33,405 nucleotides of DNA, from assembly GCA_001443485.1 (NCBI GenBank), contig LDXQ01000023.1, positions 1,554 to 34,958 on the forward strand. The letters run 5' to 3'. The stretch comes from Candidatus Sysuimicrobiota bacterium CSP1-3 (GTDB taxonomy: Bacteria > Sysuimicrobiota > Sysuimicrobiia > Sysuimicrobiales > Humicultoraceae). Positions 19,487 through 25,816 of this stretch are shown piece after piece; position 1 is the first letter of the stretch; each line of letters opens with the position of its first letter. The notes below the pieces were generated by a model. It had not been told where the DNA came from. It ran no database searches and was given only the letters and a program-made list of their open reading frames with translations. The translations under genes and the position numbers were made by a program.

Positions 19487-19876
19487 TCAGCGCGCGGGGG
19501 GATAGACGACCGTGACCAGCCCGAAGGGTTTGTCCGTGGAGCGGGAGGCGACCTCACGCCCGTCCATCCGCACGCGGACCACGATCTTGCCCTCCCGGGC
19601 GGCCTTCTGCACCCGCACGTAGACGTTCTCGCGCACCTGCAGTCTGAACTGGGCCGGGACTGTCCCCGTGATCGTCCGGATCGCCCCGGGCTCCCCCAGG
19701 GAACCCTCGAAGCGCACGCCGGCGGTCCCCTGCACCTGGATCTCCACCTGCCGGGCGGGGCCTTCCGCGGGGCGCGGGCGCTGGGCAGGCGCGGATGTCG
19801 GGGCAGACCGGGAGCAACCGGCGGCCAGGGCAGCCAGGATGAGGAGGATCAGCGCGGCAAGACGCGGGTTTTGCAT
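19487..19876 (-). CDS. Small exported lipoprotein of unknown function
   Basis: 129 residues. A signal peptide (MQNPRLAALILLILAALAAGC) ends in a lipobox with Cys21, so the protein should be lipid-anchored outside the membrane. A Pro/Ala-rich linker at about 22-42 is followed by about 85 residues that read as an all-beta domain (VEIQVQGTAGVRFEGSLG... KIVVRVRMDGREVASRSTD). The order of these strands recalls the extracellular MmpS-like domain, but the match is weak. There is no clear Shine-Dalgarno sequence before ATG 19876. It is divergent from the riboswitch-pilin cluster and upstream of the nadE promoter. Confidence 0.75.
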   Translation of the reverse strand: MQNPRLAALILLILAALAAGCSRSAPTSAPAQRPRPAEGPARQVEIQVQGTAGVRFEGSLGEPGAIRTITGTVPAQFRLQVRENVYVRVQKAAREGKIVVRVRMDGREVASRSTDKPFGLVTVVYPPAR

Positions 19877-19903
19877 CGTTCAAAGCCGTATGCCCAACGG
19901 GCC

Positions 19904-19935
19904 GGGGTCTTAGGCCTGGGCCAGGTCTAAACCCC
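19904..19935. other. Strong hairpin upstream of the riboswitch
   Basis: GGGGT(C)TTAGGCCTG - GGC - CAGGTCTAAACCCC forms a stem of about 14 bp with one bulged C. No T run follows on either strand, so it is not a typical terminator. It sits between the divergent lipoprotein gene and the riboswitch and could mark the edge of the promoter region. No convincing -35/-10 was found here. Confidence 0.45.
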
Positions 19936-19970
19936 CCGGCCCGGGGGCATAGTCTTTCTGAATAGACGGC

Positions 19971-20089
19971 AGCTCTCCGAAAAGGCAAACCCGAAGCGAT
20001 TCGGGGGCGCAAAGCCGCGGGACCCTGTTCCATCTCCGACGCAGCGTCGTTCAGGTGGAACGGGGTCGGCCGGGCCGCCGAAGAGGGCT
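19971..20089 (+). promoter_or_regulatory. GEMM-I riboswitch (cyclic di-GMP class I)
   Basis: The conserved core is present: AAGGCAAACC, then P2 CCCGAA-GCGA-TTCGGG (6 perfect pairs and a GNRA tetraloop, 19990-20005), then GGCGCAAAGCC. P3 is GACCCTGTTCCA (20021-20032) with TGGAACGGGGTC (20056-20067), holding a short apical stem. The 3' module is CGGC-CGG-GCCG then CCGAA. P1 closes AGCTCTC (19971-19977) with GAGGGCT (20083-20089). By hand alignment with the Vibrio Vc2 aptamer, the position equivalent to G20 is G, which favours c-di-GMP over cGAMP. It lies directly upstream of three pilin-like genes, as GEMM elements often do. Confidence 0.92.
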
Positions 20090-20107
20090 CCGATGGTGGC
20101 ATGACAC

Positions 20108-20132
20108 CGCGGGGTCCGATTCGGACTCCGCG
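20108..20132 (+). promoter_or_regulatory. Expression-platform hairpin of the GEMM riboswitch
   Basis: CGCGGGGTCCG - ATT - CGGACTCCGCG forms 11 bp (one G.T) 18 bases after the aptamer. Only a weak TTTCT follows. The aptamer segment CCGCC (20075-20079) is complementary to GGCGG (20149-20153) in the ribosome binding region of the first pilin gene, so translational control is also possible. Confidence 0.5.
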
Positions 20133-20158
20133 ATGGCGTTTCTATGGGGGCGGACGTG

Positions 20159-20566
20159 ATGCACCGGGGACGGACCGACCGCGAGGCGGGCTTTGGCATG
20201 ATCGAGGTCCTCATCGCGGTGGCGCTGTACGCTGTTGCCCTCGTCTCCCTCTTCGGTCTCCTCATCACCTCGGTCACTGCCGGGACGATCGGCGAGAGTT
20301 CGGCGGTGGCGGTCAACCTGGCCCGACAGCGCATCGAGGGGCTGACCGCGCTGGATGTGCCGACGCTGCTGGCGCAGGGGTGCGGGACGACCGCTACGGC
20401 GCAGGTGCCGGCCGGGCAAGGGCGTGTCTACACGCTGACCGTCAACTGCAGCAACCAGCCCGCCTACGTGGATGTCACCGTGACGGCGGGGTGGACGGTA
20501 CAGGGAGCACGCGTGGCCGGAGGGCAGCAGTACTCCCGTGTGTTACAGACCCGTGTGGCGAAGTAA
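20159..20566 (+). CDS. Type IV prepilin-like protein, PilV/GspI type
   Basis: About 135 residues. A short charged leader ends at Gly and is followed by FGMIEVLIAVALYAVALVSLF, the type IV prepilin signature: a PilD-type cleavage site G|F, Glu at +5 and a hydrophobic assembly helix. The rest is a small beta-rich domain with two Cys (CGTT and NCSN) that could pair. Pilins and pseudopilins of this kind prime or decorate type IV pili or type II secretion filaments. ATG 20159 has GGGGGCGG five bases upstream; ATG 20144 and GTG 20156 are in-frame alternatives. It is the first gene after the GEMM riboswitch and overlaps the next gene. Confidence 0.85.
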   Translation: MHRGRTDREAGFGMIEVLIAVALYAVALVSLFGLLITSVTAGTIGESSAVAVNLARQRIEGLTALDVPTLLAQGCGTTATAQVPAGQGRVYTLTVNCSNQPAYVDVTVTAGWTVQGARVAGGQQYSRVLQTRVAK

Positions 20567-21113
20567 CGGCAGCCGCGGCTACGCCATGGTCGACCTGGTG
20601 GTCGGCATGGCGGTCTTCGCGCTGGTGACGGCCGGTGTCTACCAGGTCTTCATCCCCGTCCTGAAATTCGCCCACTCCACCAACGAACGGCTGGCCGTGC
20701 AGCAGGACGTGCGCCTGGCGATGGACCGCATGGCCCGGGACATGCGGGAGTCGGACATGAGCCGCCTGCAGGTCTACCCGGGAGGGACGGCCATCGGGCT
20801 GGTCACCGCCCGCGCCGGCTGCAGCGGGGCGTTCACGGTAGACGCGGCCAGCGGCCGGCCGCTGTGGCAGGCGATGGTCTACATCGTGCGGGATGCCCCC
20901 AGCGGTGAGGTCCGCCGCTACTGCGACACGGCCTCCACCTTCTACGCGCCCGCGCCGGTGACGTCCGGCCCTTACCGGGTCCTGGCGGGGAACGTCCAGG
21001 CCCTGACCTTCACCCTGAACGCCGATTCCGTGACCATCGATCTGCACGAACGCACACCCCGAGGCGACGCGGAGCGCTATATCCGCACGGAATTCGTCCC
21101 GCAGAACGACTAG
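20538..21113 (+). CDS. Type IV prepilin-like protein, PilW/GspJ type, with Asp at +5
   Basis: 191 residues from GTG 20538 (GTG 20553 is an alternative; neither has a strong ribosome site, and both overlap the preceding gene). The leader ends SRG, followed by YAMVDLVVGMAVFALVTAGVY. This has the shape of a prepilin, but the +5 residue is Asp rather than the near-invariant Glu. The region after the helix (STNERLAVQQDVRLAMDRMARDMRESD) matches the PilW/GspJ pattern, and a beta-rich C-terminal domain follows. It is probably a minor pilin acting with its neighbours in filament initiation. Confidence 0.82.
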   Translation: MCYRPVWRSNGSRGYAMVDLVVGMAVFALVTAGVYQVFIPVLKFAHSTNERLAVQQDVRLAMDRMARDMRESDMSRLQVYPGGTAIGLVTARAGCSGAFTVDAASGRPLWQAMVYIVRDAPSGEVRRYCDTASTFYAPAPVTSGPYRVLAGNVQALTFTLNADSVTIDLHERTPRGDAERYIRTEFVPQND

Positions 21114-21123
21114 GAGGGGGATT

Positions 21124-22698
21124 ATGGCCTGGCGCAGCGTCTGGGGCGAAGAGGGGATGGCCGTTCTGCCAGTGCTCGTGGTCGTCGCGATCATCAGCGC
21201 CATCGGATTCGGGCTGGTGGGGGTGATGAACACCGACATCACCCACGCCACCATCCAGGGCGTCGTCTCGCGCAGTTACTTCGTCACGCAGGCCGGCCTG
21301 CAGGACGCCATCGTCCAGTTGAAGGCCAATCCGCTCTACCGCACCGCCGCGTACCCCGCCGGCGTAGCCCCGCAGACCTTCGGCGGCGGGCAGTTCTGGC
21401 TCTGGGTGGAGGACTACGCGGAGGATATGGTGCAGATCACCTCCCGCGGCCGCGCCACCACGGCGGGGCGGACGGTGACCGCGGAGGTGCGGGCGATCGT
21501 GCTGGTCGGCCCGCCGGTCACCTTCGGCTTGTTCGGCGTCTCCACCGTGGGCGCGCAGGGGGCGAACTCGCGCACCTACCTGGCCCCCTGGCAGACGGCG
21601 GGGCCGGGCGTGCCCCGCGGCGCGAACATGGGCTCCTTCCAGGACATCAACTTCCAGGACAACGGCACGCGGCTCAATGCCGTCAGTGAGACGTCGGTAG
21701 ACACGGTCACCCTGCGGGACGGCACGTTCAATGACTGGGAGCTCTTTGGATTCACCAGCCGCCCGGTCTATGATCCCGACCCCAGCGTCGACGCGACGCC
21801 CTGGATCCTCTCCGCCTTCGGCGACATCGTCAAAGCCCAGCCGGATACCGGCAGTTGGGCCCACTCCTGCACCCCGATGAGCTACTACGCCTGTCTCACG
21901 GTGCAGAATAGCCCGACGGATCTTAACACAATATACGACCTGCGTTACACGGAGAACGTGCGCCACGCCTATATGAACCGGGTGCGCCGCAGGGTCCTCC
22001 CGGTGACGAATCTGGCCAGCGCGCCGATCCTCCAGGAGGCGCAGACCAACGTCGCCAACACCCTCGTCAACCAGGCCGCGGGGATCACGACCACGCCGAA
22101 CGACTCCGTCTACACCGCGGACGAGTTCCACTGCCTGCTCGCCTACCTGAACAACAACCCCGGCCAGAGCATCCGCGGCACCATCTATGTGGTGGGGGAC
22201 ACGCAGATCGGCGGGAACATCAACGTGGCCTGCGGCGGCGGCCGCCCGAGGAACGAGGCCCTGGAGGATAATCTGAACATCCTGGACGGGACGCTGGCGG
22301 TGGAAGGCGACCTGGTCCTGGAACAGAACGCCAGTCTGACGATGCAACACGACATCCTCAACCCCGACCCGGTGATCGCGGCGGCCGCCCGGGAAAAGGT
22401 CGCCCTGGCGATCTTCCCGCGCGGCTCGTCCCCCGGCCGCTTCACCATGGAGGGCGGCAGCCTCTCGCGGTTTATCGCCGACGGCCTGGTCTACACCGCG
22501 GATGGCATGGAGGTGGGGGCGCAGGCGAACGTCGACCTGATCGGCGCCATGTACCACAACAGCGCCAGTAACACGCGTCCTTCCTTCTTGAACAGCAACG
22601 GTACTGTGGTGATTCGCTACGACCCGCTGGCCGGCACGCGCTTGGGTTCGGCCTCGGGGATCGGCGTGCAGGTTCTCTCCTGGCAGCAGCTGCGCTGA
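21124..22698 (+). CDS. PilX-like pilus-associated protein with large C-terminal domain
   Basis: 524 residues. The N-terminus (WGEEGMAVLPVLVVVAIISAIGFGLV) is a single hydrophobic helix like PilX/GspK-type proteins, without a clear prepilin E5. About residues 35-110 resemble the PilX helical stalk (TQAGLQDAIVQLKANP). The remaining about 400 residues are a long extracellular domain of unknown fold containing runs such as GTIYVVGDTQIGGNINV and LAVEGDLVLEQNASLTM, which suggest a parallel beta-solenoid. ATG 21124 has AGGAGG close upstream. It is the third and last gene of the riboswitch-controlled cluster. No pilus ATPase, platform protein or prepilin peptidase is in the window, so the core machine must be encoded elsewhere. 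Confidence 0.78.
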   Translation: MAWRSVWGEEGMAVLPVLVVVAIISAIGFGLVGVMNTDITHATIQGVVSRSYFVTQAGLQDAIVQLKANPLYRTAAYPAGVAPQTFGGGQFWLWVEDYAEDMVQITSRGRATTAGRTVTAEVRAIVLVGPPVTFGLFGVSTVGAQGANSRTYLAPWQTAGPGVPRGANMGSFQDINFQDNGTRLNAVSETSVDTVTLRDGTFNDWELFGFTSRPVYDPDPSVDATPWILSAFGDIVKAQPDTGSWAHSCTPMSYYACLTVQNSPTDLNTIYDLRYTENVRHAYMNRVRRRVLPVTNLASAPILQEAQTNVANTLVNQAAGITTTPNDSVYTADEFHCLLAYLNNNPGQSIRGTIYVVGDTQIGGNINVACGGGRPRNEALEDNLNILDGTLAVEGDLVLEQNASLTMQHDILNPDPVIAAAAREKVALAIFPRGSSPGRFTMEGGSLSRFIADGLVYTADGMEVGAQANVDLIGAMYHNSASNTRPSFLNSNGTVVIRYDPLAGTRLGSASGIGVQVLSWQQLR

Positions 22699-22741
22699 CG
22701 ACCCTCCTCCCTCCAGCCGACGCACACCGTCGGGAGAGCGC

Positions 22742-22773
22742 AGGGCCGGCACCTCCACCCGGGTGCCGGCCCT
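22742..22773. terminator. Strong hairpin between convergent pilX-like and znuB genes
   Basis: AGGGCCGGCACC (22742-22753) pairs perfectly with GGTGCCGGCCCT (22762-22773) around an 8-base loop. It sits midway between two convergent stops, which suggests a bidirectional terminator. No strong T run follows on either strand. Confidence 0.6.
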
Positions 22774-22790
22774 GATCGCTTCTCTACCGG

Positions 22791-23591
22791 CTAACGCCGC
22801 GGGCCGAGGAGGGAGGCGCCGGCAAACAGGAGGATGCCGCCCAGGACGATGGCGCCGCTGGCCGGGATGTCCAGATAAAAGGACGCGGTGATCCCCGCCA
22901 GCACCGTGACCAGGGAGCAGGCCACGGCCATCCAGAGCGCGCTGCGGAAGTTGCGGGCCAGGCGCAGCGCGGTGACGGCGGGGATGACGATCAGGGCGCT
23001 GGTGAGCAGGATGCCGACGATGCGCATGGCCACCACCACCGTCACCGCGACCAGGACGGTGAGCAGCAGGTTGAGCCCCTCCACGGGGAGCCCCTGCACC
23101 CGCGCGCCTTGCTCATCGAAGGTAATGGCGAAGAGTTCCTTGTAGAGCACGGCGACGGCGCCCAGGACGACCAGCCCCAGGATCAGGATGACCCAGAGGT
23201 CGCGCGGCTGCACCGCGGTGATGGCGCCGAAGAGATAGGTGAAGAGCCCCACGTTGAACCCGCCGGCCAGGCCGATCACCACCACGGCCACGGCCAGCCC
23301 GCCCGAGAGAAAGATGGCCAGTGCGGTCTCACCGGAGAGGCGGCCCACGGTGCGCAGGCGTTCGATCCCGACGGCGCCCAGCAAGGCAGCGACCAGCGCC
23401 CCGGCTACCGGATAGGCGCCCAGCAGCAGGCCGACGGCGACGCCGGCGAGGGCGACGTGGGCCAGCGTGTCCGCGATCAGGCTGAGGCGGCGCAGTACCA
23501 GGAAGACGCCGATCACGGGCGCGATCGTCCCGATCATTGCGCCCGCCAGCAGCGCCCGCTGCATGAACCCATATTGCAGAATTTCCGGCAT
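22791..23591 (-). CDS. znuB: Zinc/manganese ABC transporter permease
   Basis: 266 residues with about eight transmembrane segments, the ABC-3 (ZnuB/MntB) permease family. Characteristic pieces are RRLSLIADTLAHVALAGVA near the N-terminus (the ATPase-contact region) and GILLTSALIVIPAVTALRLARNFR. It forms the membrane channel for the znuA/znuC system. ATG 23591 begins 32 bases after the znuC stop. The metal is judged as zinc from the Fur-family gene at the head of the operon and the znuA motifs, but manganese cannot be excluded. Confidence 0.93.
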   Translation of the reverse strand: MPEILQYGFMQRALLAGAMIGTIAPVIGVFLVLRRLSLIADTLAHVALAGVAVGLLLGAYPVAGALVAALLGAVGIERLRTVGRLSGETALAIFLSGGLAVAVVVIGLAGGFNVGLFTYLFGAITAVQPRDLWVILILGLVVLGAVAVLYKELFAITFDEQGARVQGLPVEGLNLLLTVLVAVTVVVAMRIVGILLTSALIVIPAVTALRLARNFRSALWMAVACSLVTVLAGITASFYLDIPASGAIVLGGILLFAGASLLGPRR

Positions 23592-23623
23592 CGTCGGTCA
23601 ACGCGGAGGGAGCATCGGCGGGG

Positions 23624-24412
23624 TCAGTGCCGGTGCGCCACCATCCAGCTCTGCGCGCGGTACATCTCCGCCAGTGCCCCGGAGCGCATCGCCTCCTCCG
23701 GGCTGCCGTGGAAGACCAGGGTGCGGTTCAGGCAGGCGAGCTGCGTGACCTCTTGTGAGATCACGCCGATGTCGTGGGAGACCAAGACCAGCGTCGTCCC
23801 CATCTCGCGGTTGAGGCGGTGCAGCAGGCTGTAGAACTGTTCCTGCGCGTCCGCATCCACGCCCACGGTGGGCTCGTCCAGGACCAGCAGGTCGGGATGG
23901 CTGACCAGCGCCCGGGCGATGAGGACGCGCTGCTGCTGCCCGCTGCTCAACTGCCCGATCAATCGGTCGCGGAAGGGCAGCATCCCTACCGTCTCCAGGG
24001 CGCGCCGCGCCGCCTCGTAGTCCGGCGCGGCAAAACGCCGGCCCAGCCCGGCGAGCCGCACCCGACCGCTCATCACCACCTCGAAGACGCTGGCGGGGAA
24101 GCGGGCCTCGAAGGCCACCGCTTTCTGCGGGATGTAGGCGACGCGCTGCCAGTCGCGGAACTGGGCCACGTCCGTGCCGAAGAGGCGGACGTGGCCGCAG
24201 GAGGGGCGCAGCAGGCCCAGGACGATGCGCAGCAGCGTCGTCTTGCCCGCGCCGTTGGGCCCGATGATCCCCAGGAAGTCGCCGCGCGCGATGCGCAGGC
24301 TGACCTCGTCGAGGACGCGCTCGCCGTCGTAGCTGAAGCAGACGTGCTCCAGTTCGGCGACCGGCGTCTCAGCGACAGTCCAGACCCTGGGCGAGCTGGT
24401 CGAGGTTTTCAT
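23624..24412 (-). CDS. znuC: Zinc/manganese ABC transporter ATP-binding protein
   Basis: 262 residues. Walker A is IGPNGAGKTTLL, the Q loop is AYIPQKA, the ABC signature is LSSGQQQRVLIARAL, Walker B is LLVLDEPTVGVD, and the H loop is LVLVSHDIG. It energises uptake through ZnuB. ATG 24412 overlaps the 3' end of znuA by 44 bases, so translation is probably coupled. The ATG-proximal 17 residues are not part of the conserved domain, so a slightly later start is possible but no good codon is seen. Confidence 0.93.
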   Translation of the reverse strand: MKTSTSSPRVWTVAETPVAELEHVCFSYDGERVLDEVSLRIARGDFLGIIGPNGAGKTTLLRIVLGLLRPSCGHVRLFGTDVAQFRDWQRVAYIPQKAVAFEARFPASVFEVVMSGRVRLAGLGRRFAAPDYEAARRALETVGMLPFRDRLIGQLSSGQQQRVLIARALVSHPDLLVLDEPTVGVDADAQEQFYSLLHRLNREMGTTLVLVSHDIGVISQEVTQLACLNRTLVFHGSPEEAMRSGALAEMYRAQSWMVAHRH

Positions 24413-25334
24413 GCATCACCGTAAAGTAATTCTTCCCCGCGCGCTGCGCTTCTACCGTCAGACTCTCCAGCGGGTCGAGCACCGCCGTGGTGCCGCCCAC
24501 CTCCCGGGCGATCGTCTCCGCCACACGCCGCTCCCCCAGCGGCTCGACGAAGACCACCCGGATGCCGGCGCGCCGCGCCTGCTGCACGATCTCCTTCACC
24601 CGGGAGGCCGACGGCTCCGCCTCCGGGGCCAGTCCGCTGACCGCGATCACGCGCAGGCCGTACCGCCGCGCTAGATAGCCAAACGCCGCGTGAGCGGTGA
24701 TGAATTCCTTCCGCCGGCACTCCTGCAGCACCTGCCGGTAGTCCGCGTCCAGCGCCTGTAGCGCCGCGCGCAGGGCCGCGGCGTTGGCCTCATAGCGGGA
24801 ACGGCCCGCAGGGTCGGCGCGCCCCAGCGCGGCGAAAATGCGCTCCACCTGCTGCTGCGCCAATACCGGGTCGAGCCACACGTGCGGGTCGACCCCGCCG
24901 TCTCCCCGCACCAGCGGCAGGTCCTCCGTGGCATTCACCCGCAGCGTCCCCTCCGCGAGTTGAGGCAGCAGGCGCTCCACCCACGGCTCGAAGCCGGCCC
25001 CGTTGTAGATGAAGAGCCGCGCCCGCGACAGCGCCGCCAGGTCTTTCAGCGTCGGCTCGTAGTCGTGCGCCTCCACCCCCGGCGGGATGAGCGTGTGCAC
25101 GTTTACCGGCGCGCCACCGCTGCGCCGCGCAAACTCTGCGAGGGGATAGATCGTCGCGGTGACCGCGAGGCCGGGTGTCGACGTCGTCCGCGCGTCGCAC
25201 CCCGCGACCGCCAGCGCCAGCACCACTCCCAGCGCCGCGGACGCGGCCCGCGGCGCCCGGTCCCGCCCCCTAGCGCCGGGTGCGGCAGCGGGCGCAGTAG
25301 CCGAAGAGTTCCAGCCGGTGCGCAGTGACCTCAA
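24369..25334 (-). CDS. znuA: Zinc-binding lipoprotein of the ABC transporter (start uncertain)
   Basis: A cluster A-I metal-binding protein. The lipobox ALAVAGC puts the mature N-terminus at the Cys codon 25199-25197. Metal ligands are visible in GVEAHDYEPTLKDL, GVDPHVWLDP, FITAHAAFGYLARRYGL and FVEPLGERRVAETIA. The usual His-rich loop of ZnuA is absent. The natural signal peptide begins near RDRAPRAASAALGVVL, but no ATG, GTG or TTG lies just before it. The coordinate uses TTG 25334 (GGAGGGGG directly upstream), which overlaps zur by 65 bases and gives an unusually long N-region. GTG 25226 would leave too short a signal. Confidence 0.85.
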   Translation of the reverse strand: MRSLRTGWNSSATAPAAAPGARGRDRAPRAASAALGVVLALAVAGCDARTTSTPGLAVTATIYPLAEFARRSGGAPVNVHTLIPPGVEAHDYEPTLKDLAALSRARLFIYNGAGFEPWVERLLPQLAEGTLRVNATEDLPLVRGDGGVDPHVWLDPVLAQQQVERIFAALGRADPAGRSRYEANAAALRAALQALDADYRQVLQECRRKEFITAHAAFGYLARRYGLRVIAVSGLAPEAEPSASRVKEIVQQARRAGIRVVFVEPLGERRVAETIAREVGGTTAVLDPLESLTVEAQRAGKNYFTVMHENLDQLAQGLDCR

Positions 25335-25695
25335 ACCCCCTCCGCAGGATCGTCCCCTCGAGCGGCTGGACCGTGCACTCATCGGTGGTGGCGATCCGGC
25401 CGCAGTGCAGGCAGACCAGGTGGTGATGGTGGCGTCCCTGCTCGGTCGCCTCGTAGCGCGTCCGCCCGTCCCCCAGGAAGACCGACTGGGCCAGTCCCTC
25501 CGCGGTGAACGCCTCGAGGGTGCGGTACACCGTGACCAATCCGATGCGCGGGTGCATCCGCCGGGCGCGCCCGTGGATCTCCTCCGCATCCGCGGCGCAC
25601 CCCAATTCCGTGAGCGCCCGCAGGACGGCCCGGCGCTGCGCCGTCACCCGGCGCCCGCCCGCTCGGAGCCTCCCGGCCGCGCGATCCAGGTCCAT
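25270..25695 (-). CDS. zur: Fur-family repressor, probably Zur
   Basis: 141 residues. The N-terminal winged helix has RVTAQRRAVLRAL and GLVTVYRTLEAFTAEGL. The dimerisation domain has RYEATEQGRHHHHLVCLHCGRI and the second CxxC in FGYCARCR, the structural zinc site. As the first gene of an operon with znuA-znuC-znuB, it is best read as the zinc-responsive repressor Zur; Mur/Mnt regulation remains possible. ATG 25695 lies eight bases from a 7-1-7 Fur-type box, so autoregulation of the whole operon is likely. Confidence 0.92.
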   Translation of the reverse strand: MDLDRAAGRLRAGGRRVTAQRRAVLRALTELGCAADAEEIHGRARRMHPRIGLVTVYRTLEAFTAEGLAQSVFLGDGRTRYEATEQGRHHHHLVCLHCGRIATTDECTVQPLEGTILRRGFEVTAHRLELFGYCARCRTRR

Positions 25696-25703
25696 AGTCT
25701 AAG

Positions 25704-25718
25704 TGAAAATCAGTTTCA
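25704..25718. promoter_or_regulatory. Fur/Zur-type operator upstream of zur
   Basis: TGAAAAT-C-AGTTTCA is a 7-1-7 inverted repeat with six of seven pairs matching, the usual Fur/Zur/PerR layout. It is centred about 16 bases upstream of the zur ATG, so it would cover the transcription start region of the operon. Confidence 0.75.
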
Positions 25719-25745
25719 ATAAGACAGGTTAGGGGTGTGCCGAAA

Positions 25746-25780
25746 ACCGTCAAGCGGCCGAGGGCCGGCCGCTTGACGGT
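25746..25780 (-). terminator. Rho-independent terminator of glnA
   Basis: A perfect 15-bp stem (minus strand ACCGTCAAGCGGCCG and its complement) with a 5-base loop is followed by TTTT. It begins 36 bases after the glnA stop. Its 3' arm also supplies a possible TTGACG -35 for zur. Confidence 0.88.
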
Positions 25781-25816
25781 GCGACCGCGGGGAGCGCCCG
25801 CGACGGAGGTCGCCGG

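Noticed and set aside
19877-19970. A promoter for the riboswitch-pilin operon
   Set aside because: No -35/-10 pair with acceptable spacing was found; TAAA-N15-GCATAGTC is a poor match to a flagellar-type sigma site.
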